Shown here piece by piece: positions 1 through 7,508 of a stretch of 28,912 bases of DNA (positions are counted from its first letter, which is position 1; each line of letters begins with the position of its first letter). This stretch comes from JBNKHG01 sp050290225 (GTDB lineage Bacteria; Pseudomonadota; Gammaproteobacteria; Pseudomonadales; Cellvibrionaceae). The DNA lies in NCBI GenBank assembly GCA_050290225.1, contig JBNKHG010000020.1:1-28912 (forward strand). Reading direction: 5' to 3'. The notes below the pieces were generated by a model. The model made no database searches. It was given only the letters and a program-made list of their open reading frames with translations, and was not told the DNA's origin. The position numbers were made by a program, and so were the translations under genes.

Positions 1-270
1 TTTCGCCGTGCCCATATGGAGCATGGGCGAGATATTGGCCCATTTGCGGCCCAGCTTGTTCAGCTTGGCCTGATGGTGCTCCGGGGTGATGCCTTCCGGC
101 GGAATCGAATCCCGGATAAAAATGGGGGTAAGAATCTGCCCGGGCGAGATGGCATTGACGGTAATCCCATGGCGCCCCAACTCCATGCCCGCCACCCGGG
201 TCAGGTGACTGACGGCCGCCTTGGAGGCGCTGTACAAATAGCGGCTATAGTGGGTGCTGTGAGCGGCGAT
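1..270 (-). pseudogene. Short-chain dehydrogenase/reductase (SDR), C-terminal fragment
   Basis: Read on the minus strand, positions 270 down to 1 encode the classical SDR active-site segment, with YSASK (the YxxxK Tyr/Lys pair) followed by AAVSHLTRVAGMELGRHGI and VNAISPGQI, a standard SDR core signature. The frame stays open to the window edge, so the C-terminus lies outside. The Rossmann half that should precede YSASK is absent: at about position 271 the sequence switches to an IS3 transposase in another frame. No matching 5' half is seen on the far side of the IS remnant. SDRs are NAD(P)-dependent oxidoreductases; the substrate cannot be told. It may once have belonged to the neighbouring catabolic block, but that is inference. 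Confidence 0.8.
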
Positions 271-919
271 TGCTGCCAACAAACCCGTTGGCTTTCAGCA
301 AACCCCGGTATGCATTGCTAGCGTATTGCGAGCCACGATCTGAATGGACTATCAAACCCGCCTCCGGGAGTCGTCGCCACAGGGCCATACGCAACGCATC
401 CGTCACCAGTTTGGCCTTCATCCGCGACCCCATGCTCCACCCCACCACACGGCGGCTAAACAGGTCAATAAACACCGCCAGATACAACCAACCTTCCTGC
501 GTCCAGATGTAGGTGATGTCCGAGACATACGCTTGGTCCGGCCTTTCCATGCTAAATCCCCGTTCCAGAACATTCCCGAACACCGGCTTCTTGTGATCGC
601 TGCTGGTGGTCACCTTGTATTTCTTGCGGTAACGAGCTTTGACACCAGCTTCTCGCATCAGGGACCGGGCTTTGCGGCGGCCTACCGGGTAACCCAACGC
701 ATTCAGAGCCCGCTGCATCCGTCGCGATCCATAGCTGTAATCACTGGCTTCGGCAATCTCTTTCACTGCCGCAAGCATCGCTTGATGCGCCGGGTCCGGC
801 TGTTTACCTTGCTGGCGCCGACAAAACCGGTAATAGGCATTGCGGCTCACACCCAGGAGCCGACACATCAGGTCGACCGGCCAGGTCTTCTTGTATTGGG
901 TGACAAACGCGTATTTCAC
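245..919 (-). pseudogene. IS3-family transposase OrfB, missing its C-terminal catalytic Glu
   Basis: The frame has an HTH_21-like N-terminus (CRLLGVSRNAYYR) and an rve integrase core with the first two DDE acids visible, in DQAYVSDITYIWTQ and VHSDRGSQYASNAY. Intact relatives continue past GFVGS with an MSRxGxCWDNA-type segment and the essential Glu; here the frame leaves IS sequence after GFVGS and ends eight codons later inside the SDR fragment. The 224 residues are therefore short of the roughly 270-300 usual for the family. The frame opens with GTG at 919, but synthesis as an OrfAB fusion by -1 frameshifting is more typical, and the -1 frame is open from the slippery site into OrfB. Confidence 0.88.
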
Positions 920-1215
920 CGCGTTTCCTTGGCAAAGAAGACCGTCGCCTTTTTTAAGATTTCTTTCTCCATCTTCAAGCGCCGGTTTTCTTCCCGTAAC
1001 CGGCGAAGTTCTGCCTGCTCCGCCGTCAGCTTGCCATTGCCCCGAAACGCCTGGCTCTCATCGGTCTCCTGCGCCTTGATCCAGCGCCCCAGCATGTTGG
1101 CGTTGATACCCAGACTACGGGCCGCTTCTGACCGGCTATAGCCCTGTTCCAGCACCAGACTGATGGCATCCAGTTTAAATTCTTTTGAATATTTCTTTCT
1201 TGTTGTCATTTCCAA
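916..1215 (-). CDS. IS3-family transposase OrfA (helix-turn-helix subunit)
   Basis: The 99-residue product begins MEMTTRKKYSKEFKLDAISL and carries a HTH_Tnp_1-type domain (about residues 5-60, including GYSRSEAARSLGINANML) followed by a leucine-zipper-like stretch (LRRLREENRRLKMEKEILKK, about 69-88). This is the DNA-binding, oligomerising OrfA of IS3 elements. Its stop overlaps the first codon of OrfB. A slippery heptamer A AAA AAG in the OrfA frame (plus-strand positions 949-955) lies shortly before the stop, so OrfA should also be the N-terminal part of a frameshifted OrfAB fusion. The gene looks complete. Confidence 0.9.
   Translation of the reverse strand: MEMTTRKKYSKEFKLDAISLVLEQGYSRSEAARSLGINANMLGRWIKAQETDESQAFRGNGKLTAEQAELRRLREENRRLKMEKEILKKATVFFAKETR
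949..955 (-). promoter_or_regulatory. Probable -1 ribosomal frameshift site of the IS3 element
   Basis: The minus strand reads AAAAAAG with OrfA codons phased A AAA AAG, the classic slippery heptamer of IS3 elements. The -1 frame from here has no stop and joins OrfB (LKKGDGLLCQGNAVKYAF across the joint). No stimulatory structure was modelled. Confidence 0.7.
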
Positions 1216-1326
1216 TCTCCAGTTTGAGGGTATTATTCCTTAACTGGGTTGGTCACATCCATTAAACCACTTCAACCTCTATGCCCATAAATCTGCGGCA
1301 TCCTTACCACGCCCTCCCTTTTTTAC

Positions 1327-2385
1327 TCATTCGGAAACCGTGTCGTTACCTCTAAAAACCCCCGCCAGCGGCTGATTGCAGTACTTGGTTATATAATCGG
1401 GCATATGAAGACGATTTAATGGAATAGCGGTATCTTCAAATAGGCCAAGCTTTTCCTCTTCTGTTGGCAGTCGTGTGATGGCGCCGGATACAACGCCTTT
1501 GAAATATGCCGTCTGCTCCGGTGTGGGTTCAGGTAGGACGACATCTTCAGGGCACATGAGTTTCCTTGCCATGTTTCCCAACCAACAGTGGGCGTCTTTC
1601 ATACGCCAGAGCAAAGAAGAACCCACGTGGTCGCAATCGTGTAGCAGCCTGTATTCGTGTTCAATCCGATTTTCCCACAATACTCGATGTAGAAATTCAT
1701 TACCGTCATGAGCATTATAGAAATCATGGTCACCACATTCGAGATAGATTTTCGGGCCGAACTCCCGAATAGTCTCGGCGTTATCCCCGGCGATATTGGC
1801 CTGATTGTTCGCATGATAATAATCTCTGTCCACCGGCCAACCCCAGCGCTTCGCCTGCTCCTGAGGAGGAAAATTCATCAGCATGCCATAGTTGCGGGGT
1901 TGCAGATCAGCAAAATCCAACACAGGATTCAGCACGCCTTCCAGTGCCGCCACGGCGCCAAAATGATCCGGATACTTAAACATCAAGCGTAGTGAGCCCA
2001 ATGCTCCCATGGAAATACCAAATAGATAATTATGACTGCGACGAGAGTCAGTATTGTATGTTTTCCTCATAAAAGCCATGAATTCAAAAACAAAATCTTC
2101 CCAACGTTCGCTGCCGTCCCGGTAATTGAGATGCACCGAACCTCTGGCGCTGTAGCAGGCAATCACCATGGGTGGTAGCACACCCTCGGCCCAGAGTTTT
2201 TCATACAAAGAGCGAACTTCAGGTTCGGACAGGTAATTTCTGTCCAGCCCGCCGCCATGCATGTTGAGTAACAGAGGGAGCGGTTTATCAGCTTCAGTGT
2301 AATCAGGTGGCAACAGTATAGCGTATTCGACATTGCCGGGAACCAGATCGGTTTCCAGACTTCCCAGAATTAATTTTTCATCCAC
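1327..2385 (-). CDS. Alpha/beta-hydrolase esterase (esterase D / PF00756-like)
   Basis: The 352-residue product has an oxyanion-type LLNMHGGG near residues 39-46, the nucleophile elbow GISMG (Ser125), an acid candidate in ECGDHDFYNAHDG (Asp219 or Asp221) and a candidate His253 in HDCDHVGSS. This resembles the putative-esterase group containing esterase D, enterochelin esterases and feruloyl esterases. No signal peptide is seen, so it is probably cytoplasmic. It is the last gene of the operon, 11 bp after the adjacent CoA-transferase. The start is GTG at 2385, with AGGAG eight bases upstream; the ATG overlapping it is out of frame. In context it may hydrolyse an ester or a CoA thioester of the pathway substrate; that is inference and the substrate is unknown. 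Confidence 0.82.
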   Translation of the reverse strand: MDEKLILGSLETDLVPGNVEYAILLPPDYTEADKPLPLLLNMHGGGLDRNYLSEPEVRSLYEKLWAEGVLPPMVIACYSARGSVHLNYRDGSERWEDFVFEFMAFMRKTYNTDSRRSHNYLFGISMGALGSLRLMFKYPDHFGAVAALEGVLNPVLDFADLQPRNYGMLMNFPPQEQAKRWGWPVDRDYYHANNQANIAGDNAETIREFGPKIYLECGDHDFYNAHDGNEFLHRVLWENRIEHEYRLLHDCDHVGSSLLWRMKDAHCWLGNMARKLMCPEDVVLPEPTPEQTAYFKGVVSGAITRLPTEEEKLGLFEDTAIPLNRLHMPDYITKYCNQPLAGVFRGNDTVSE

Positions 2386-2396
2386 GAGGAGTACTC

Positions 2397-4901
2397 CTAT
2401 CTATAGCTTGGGAACAAATAGACATCTTTACTTCCTATTGGCGGATAGAAATCTGGAACAACACCAATACGAGCCAGTTCATCTATCTCTTCTTCACTAT
2501 ACCCCAATTCACCTAATACTTGCTTATTGTGTTCCCCAGGTCGCGGTGCCGTGTTTAATCGCCTGTATGAGTGAGATTCGCCAACGCGTACCCAGGTTGG
2601 TGCGAGAAATGAAACCGGCGCTCCCAGTGGATGTCTATCCCAACGCAAAAGTTCATAGGATTCCCTGGCAACCTCATCCGCCGCTTCGTTAGTGACGCTG
2701 CGGGCACCTTCTTTACCAATATCTCCTACACCGATTACGTAGTGGCAAGCAATCTCCACGGTTTCCAAATTGGCCAACCAAGTGTTGCAGTCATTTTCAA
2801 GAAAAGCGGTTTCAAGCGAATTTTCATCGGCAACTCGACTTTCTGTTACAGTTTCCGCAAGAATGTCGACCTGATCGTCTCGTGCCCCCACATAAATCCA
2901 GCCATCCCGACACTGGTAAAAACGTTGATACCAATTTTTTCCTACAGTGAATTGGCCACCGGGTTCACTCCAATCACTACGCCCGTTTTCCGATATCATC
3001 AAAGGCAGTTGGTAATGGTTAGTTATTCTGGCCAATGATGTTCGCACTTCACCGGCAACACCATGCTTACGCTGTTGCCAGACTCCTAGCAATGCCGCAA
3101 AGGCAAAGCCATACCCTCCGATCATATCATTAGGAGCCGTAAGACCATGACAGTGCGGTTGTCCGGTTGAACCATACTGCGCCATTAAGCCGGTTACACA
3201 TTGCAATATCGGATCAAAACCCTTCCGCATCTCCCAACCTCCAGGATGGGATCCGCCAAACGCCGACAGTTGGCAACTAACCACATTCGGATTAATAGCC
3301 CGCAATTGCGAGTGTGTTGCCCCCATGCGTCTTGCCGTGTCGTCGAGAATGTTGTGAAGAACGACATCCGCCCATTTTACGAGCCTCCGATAAACCTCTA
3401 GGCCAGGCTCGGTCGCGACATCGTTGAGGATACTCCGCTTACCTTGATTCGGTTCAAACATAGTCGCAATCAAGCCGGGATGCTGGAATCCTTTCGGGGA
3501 GTCCGCCTTAATCACCTCTGCGCCGTATTGCGCCAAAACGTAGCTGGCTGTCGGGCCCGCCAGAACATTGGCCAGGTCCAAAACTTTTAGTCCTTTCAAC
3601 AAATCGCCTTTCTTGAGCGAATCTACGCCATTCTGCGACGTATGCACTGTATTCCGCGATAGCTCGCAAGCCTTCCCCTCTTCAAGCAGTAAAGGTTCCC
3701 GATATCGGTTTATTCGTGTTCGATCCGGCACGATGCAATCCGCAATCCGTGAAGGCACAACTAATTCAGCTGCACCGTCATTCATTTTTGTGAAAACGCC
3801 GGATGAGTGCATCGGCTGTAATGCCAACCACTCTTCCCGAGTACGGGCAAGGCCAGCCGGAACTCCGCCCGCTTGTAGTATCGTTTCCCACTGCTCGGCG
3901 GTTTTAGTCTGCAATGCCTCTGAAATCAGATAATTCAGCCGCTGCCGATGACGCATGCTCAATTGGGCGCTATTACTGATATTATTGTCCAGACCGCCCT
4001 CCCAAGGACCTGCATTAACAAAACCTTCCTTCTTTACTTGTTTGTCAATGCCCAAGAGCTTGCAAAATTGTTCGGCAAGACGAGGATCATCCCCTAACAA
4101 AAACCACAGTACACGACCATCTGCACATGGATAAACTGATCTGAACATAGCCGATTGCGCTTTTTCCAGTTTGTCCACTTGGCAGTCAGGTTTATCCTCA
4201 GGAGAGAATACAAGAGGTTTGAAAGTATCGGGTAAATCCCCCGAATTGATGGACGACGCCTGCAGAAAGCTTACCGGATAAGCCGACAAACCCGCTTCAA
4301 CCAACGGCACTTCGATGACGGTTCCCATACCACATCTTTCTCGTGCCAGCAATGCAGCCATTACCGCCGAGGCCCCATGGATGGCACCATACATAGAACA
4401 ACGTGGTACTGCCGTGTATAGGGGCGGAAAATTCAGCATCGAACGAACTGGACTCAGATCTATGTAAGCACAGGACGCCGCACTCAACACACCTTCCCAA
4501 GCCTGAATATGGCAACGCTTCTTATCAGTGGAAGCAAAGCCCGGTAATGACAAATATACAAGCCCTGGATTCCTTTTCTTCATGCCGGCGTAATCCAAGC
4601 CCAGTCGTTTCATTACGCCAGGTCGGAAGTTTTCTATCACCACGTCAGCCTGTTCAACTAGAAATTCTGCAGTTCTCTTCCCGTGCTCGGTTTTCAAATC
4701 CAGGTCAAGTAGCTTTTTGTTTCTATTTAAGAGGCGGTATTGTTGTATTGGCAGCTCTTCTTTCCCGGGTTTAACGATCCGTATGACATTGGCTCCCTGA
4801 TCCGCCAGCAGCATAGCTGTCATAGGGCCGGCATAATAATGGCCAAAGTCAATGACATTCAGGCCGGCCAGTGGACCATTGTAGTTATTGCTTTCATCCA
4901 T
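2397..4901 (-). CDS. Fused double-domain class III (CaiB/BaiF) CoA-transferase, copy 1
   Basis: Two CaiB/BaiF modules are joined in 834 residues: module 1 about 10-400 (starting GPLAGLNVIDFGHYYAGPM), module 2 about 432-810 (starting KGLKVLDLANVLAGPTASY). Family members move CoA between carboxylic acids through an aspartyl-CoA mixed anhydride. By alignment to the family pattern, module 2 keeps the nucleophile (Asp592 in NDMIGG) while module 1 has Ser169 (RCSMYG). The layout and the Asp position resemble DddD, the DMSP CoA-transferase/lyase, though the ddd neighbours are absent. It begins 12 bp after copy 2, with AGAGG about ten bases before the ATG. The substrate is unknown. The N-terminal motifs NFRPGVMKRLGLD and LPGFASTD are identical in all three copies. 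Confidence 0.9.
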   Translation of the reverse strand: MDESNNYNGPLAGLNVIDFGHYYAGPMTAMLLADQGANVIRIVKPGKEELPIQQYRLLNRNKKLLDLDLKTEHGKRTAEFLVEQADVVIENFRPGVMKRLGLDYAGMKKRNPGLVYLSLPGFASTDKKRCHIQAWEGVLSAASCAYIDLSPVRSMLNFPPLYTAVPRCSMYGAIHGASAVMAALLARERCGMGTVIEVPLVEAGLSAYPVSFLQASSINSGDLPDTFKPLVFSPEDKPDCQVDKLEKAQSAMFRSVYPCADGRVLWFLLGDDPRLAEQFCKLLGIDKQVKKEGFVNAGPWEGGLDNNISNSAQLSMRHRQRLNYLISEALQTKTAEQWETILQAGGVPAGLARTREEWLALQPMHSSGVFTKMNDGAAELVVPSRIADCIVPDRTRINRYREPLLLEEGKACELSRNTVHTSQNGVDSLKKGDLLKGLKVLDLANVLAGPTASYVLAQYGAEVIKADSPKGFQHPGLIATMFEPNQGKRSILNDVATEPGLEVYRRLVKWADVVLHNILDDTARRMGATHSQLRAINPNVVSCQLSAFGGSHPGGWEMRKGFDPILQCVTGLMAQYGSTGQPHCHGLTAPNDMIGGYGFAFAALLGVWQQRKHGVAGEVRTSLARITNHYQLPLMISENGRSDWSEPGGQFTVGKNWYQRFYQCRDGWIYVGARDDQVDILAETVTESRVADENSLETAFLENDCNTWLANLETVEIACHYVIGVGDIGKEGARSVTNEAADEVARESYELLRWDRHPLGAPVSFLAPTWVRVGESHSYRRLNTAPRPGEHNKQVLGELGYSEEEIDELARIGVVPDFYPPIGSKDVYLFPSYR

Positions 4902-4913
4902 TCAATAAAACCT

Positions 4914-7475
4914 CTAATGCTTGGCCGGATCGAAGAAATAGTCCATCCCACCCACGGCCGGAAAATATTCATGAGATATTCTGAGTTGGATCAAGGTATC
5001 GATCTCAGCCTCCGAATAGCCAAGTTCGGCGAGAATCTCACGGGTATGCTGGCCATAACGCAACGCCGGTGTTAACCGCTTATAATTGTGATCTTCGCCG
5101 ATGCGTACCCATGTCGGCGCCAGATTGACGATCGGCTTGCCCGCGGGATGATCTTCCCGGACGACCAGTTCGACGGTCCCTTTCGCGTAGGCATCCGCGG
5201 CTTCATTGCCGACCGATTGTGTACCTTGCGCGCAAATGTCATTCGCATTGACAGCCAGATGACAGGGGATGCCGGCCTCATCCAATTTGGCCAACCAATG
5301 CCGGTAGTCCTGCGTCTCGAACGCTTTTTCCAGTTCGCGCTCATCAACAGCCGGATCGCCGGACGGACTTCTGTTCAAGGCAGTGACGGTGAGTGCCTCT
5401 GCGCGAGCCCGAGGCACTTCCATATAGATCCACCGATCGCGACAACGATACAAACGTTTCCACCAATACTCGCCAGAGACCAGTTGGCCGGTCGGCTCGT
5501 CCCAATCACTGGAGCCGTTTTCCGAAATCATGCCGGGCAACTGGATATAGTTGATCATTCGATCCAGGGAGGAACGCGCTTCGCCGGCATGACCGGTGCG
5601 GCGCTGTTGATAGATACCCAATAACGCAGCAAAGGCGCCGCCGATGCCGCCCATGATATCGCCACAGGTGATCTGGCCGTGAAACTGCGGACTGTCCAGC
5701 GAGCCGTACTGCACCATGATGCCGCTGACGGCCTGCGCGCTGTTATCGAAGCCCGGCCGCTTTTCCCATCCGCCGCGATCGCGGTACAAACCGCCGTGGG
5801 CGGAGAACTGGCAGACCACCACATCCGGATTGATCGCTTGCAGTTGGGTCAGGGTGACGCCCAGGCGATCGGCGACGCCGTCGACCGAGTTGTGCACGAC
5901 GACATCCGCCCAGCGTACCAAACGGCTGAAGACGTCGCGGCCCGGCGCGGTGGTCAAATCCGTGAGGATGCTGCGCTTGCCCTGGTTGACTTCCAGCATG
6001 CTACCCGCAATCAAGGCGGGATGAACGAAACGCGGCGGGTCGGCTTTGATCACTTCGGCACCGTACTGCGCCAGGGTATTGGTCGCGGTGGGACCGGCCA
6101 CCAGGTTGGTCAGATCCAGGACTTTTAGCCCCTTCAGCAAGTCACCTTTTTTAAGCGGTAATCCATTACGCCGGCCAGTCTCTTCAACACGCCCGGCAAA
6201 CAGCGTCCTCGCCTGAGCGATCGAGATACGTTCCGGTTCCGCGAAGCGATTGACGATCAAGGTGCTTCCCGGTCCGCTGACATCGGCAAATTGACCAGGC
6301 ACGATCAGCCGCGAGACGCCGTTATCCATCTGCGTAAAAATCCCGGAGCGGTGAGCTGGTTCCAAGGCCATCCACTCATCCCGGGTGCGAATCATCGCCA
6401 CCGCGATACCACTTTCACCCAGCAAGGTTTCCCATTCCTCGGCCGGCTTTTGCATAAAGGCTTCGCTGAGTAGCTGCACCAGCCGCCGGCTACGTTCCGG
6501 GCTCAGAGTGCCGGTGAGATTATTCTCCAAACCGCTCACCCAGGGGCCCGCGGCCACAAATCCTTCGCGCAGGACTTGCCTGTGGATGCCCAGGGTTTTC
6601 AGCAAGCGGTCCAGGACGGCTTCGTTATTGAGCCACAGCAGCAGCTCTCGGTCATCACTGCAGCGATACCATTTGCAAAACACACCGATCAAGGGCAAGC
6701 GTGAGAGTTGATCGAGTTTGTCGAGAAAAGTCTCTTCGCTGTCCTCGGGCGAATAGGCAAACGGCTTGAAAACCTCGGGAATGGCTTTCGGCACCTGATC
6801 GCCTGTGTTCCGCGGAGGACCGATGAGGTCGTTCATGTGACCAACCAAGGCGGCAGCCACCAGCGGGACTTCGATCACGGTACCCTGCCCGTGTTGTTCC
6901 CGCGCGGTCAAGGCCGCCATCATGGCAATGGCGCCCTGCATGCTTCCATGGGCGGAACACATGGGCATTCCGGTGTAAACCGGTGGGAAACCCGCTTTTT
7001 CCCGCCACCAATGAATATGAGTAAAACCGCAGGAGGCGGCATTCATCACACCCTCCCAGGCCTGGAGATGCGCGCGTTCCCGGTCCGTGGAGGCAAAGCC
7101 CGGCAGGGAGAGATAAATGAGGCCGGGGTTCCGCTCTTTCAGACGGGTGTAATCCAGACCTAAACGTTTCATCACGCCAGGACGGAAATTCTCGATCACC
7201 ACATCGGCATGCTCCATGAGTGACAGGGCGTGCTGTCGACCTGTCTCTGTTTTCAGATCGAGTTCGAGCAGTTTTTTGTTTCGGTTCAGCAAGCGGTACT
7301 GTTGGCTCGGCAATTCAGGGGCGCCGGGCCGCACAATGCGGATGACATTGGCACCCTGATCTGCCAGCAGCATGCCAACCATGGGGCCGGCATAGTAATG
7401 ACCGACGTCGAGGACGGTTATCCCGTCCAGGGGGCCACGATATTCATCAGTAGTAGATCTCATATGTCTGGACAT
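4914..7475 (-). CDS. Fused double-domain class III (CaiB/BaiF) CoA-transferase, copy 2
   Basis: This 853-residue paralogue has module 1 at about 13-415 (GPLDGITVLDVGHYYAGPM) and module 2 at about 448-830 (KGLKVLDLTNLVAGPTATN). Module 2 has the family nucleophile as Asp606 (CGDIMGG); the matching place in module 1 is Ser174 (MCSAHG). It lies between copies 1 and 3, with gaps of 12 and 33 bp. Its DNA is visibly richer in G+C than its two neighbours (37 of 60 bases at 5641-5700, against 23 of 60 at 8461-8520 in copy 3), which suggests a separate origin rather than recent tandem duplication. The start at 7475 gives MSRHM; the internal ATG four codons on is possible but has no better ribosome site. 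The substrate is unknown. Confidence 0.9.
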   Translation of the reverse strand: MSRHMRSTTDEYRGPLDGITVLDVGHYYAGPMVGMLLADQGANVIRIVRPGAPELPSQQYRLLNRNKKLLELDLKTETGRQHALSLMEHADVVIENFRPGVMKRLGLDYTRLKERNPGLIYLSLPGFASTDRERAHLQAWEGVMNAASCGFTHIHWWREKAGFPPVYTGMPMCSAHGSMQGAIAMMAALTAREQHGQGTVIEVPLVAAALVGHMNDLIGPPRNTGDQVPKAIPEVFKPFAYSPEDSEETFLDKLDQLSRLPLIGVFCKWYRCSDDRELLLWLNNEAVLDRLLKTLGIHRQVLREGFVAAGPWVSGLENNLTGTLSPERSRRLVQLLSEAFMQKPAEEWETLLGESGIAVAMIRTRDEWMALEPAHRSGIFTQMDNGVSRLIVPGQFADVSGPGSTLIVNRFAEPERISIAQARTLFAGRVEETGRRNGLPLKKGDLLKGLKVLDLTNLVAGPTATNTLAQYGAEVIKADPPRFVHPALIAGSMLEVNQGKRSILTDLTTAPGRDVFSRLVRWADVVVHNSVDGVADRLGVTLTQLQAINPDVVVCQFSAHGGLYRDRGGWEKRPGFDNSAQAVSGIMVQYGSLDSPQFHGQITCGDIMGGIGGAFAALLGIYQQRRTGHAGEARSSLDRMINYIQLPGMISENGSSDWDEPTGQLVSGEYWWKRLYRCRDRWIYMEVPRARAEALTVTALNRSPSGDPAVDERELEKAFETQDYRHWLAKLDEAGIPCHLAVNANDICAQGTQSVGNEAADAYAKGTVELVVREDHPAGKPIVNLAPTWVRIGEDHNYKRLTPALRYGQHTREILAELGYSEAEIDTLIQLRISHEYFPAVGGMDYFFDPAKH

Positions 7476-7508
7476 TCCGATACTCTTTGACCATTCTCTT
7501 CCAATCAG

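Larger units (their letters stand above)
271..1260 (-). mobile_element. IS3-family insertion sequence, truncated at its 3' end
   Basis: Two overlapping reading frames in IS3 arrangement (OrfA 916-1215, OrfB to about 271) form the body. The intact outer end lies upstream of OrfA near 1251-1260, where the minus strand reads TGTGACCAACCCAGTTAAGG, a plausible IS3 terminal repeat beginning TG. The opposite end, with the last third of OrfB, is missing and is replaced by SDR coding sequence at about 271, so no terminal repeat pair or target duplication can be recognised. The element cannot make a complete DDE transposase and should be immobile unless helped in trans. Exact boundaries are estimates. 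Confidence 0.8.

Noticed and set aside
344..1141. Plus-strand open frame of 265 codons across the IS3 element
   Set aside because: It runs antisense to both OrfA and OrfB, whose HTH and integrase motifs are unmistakable.
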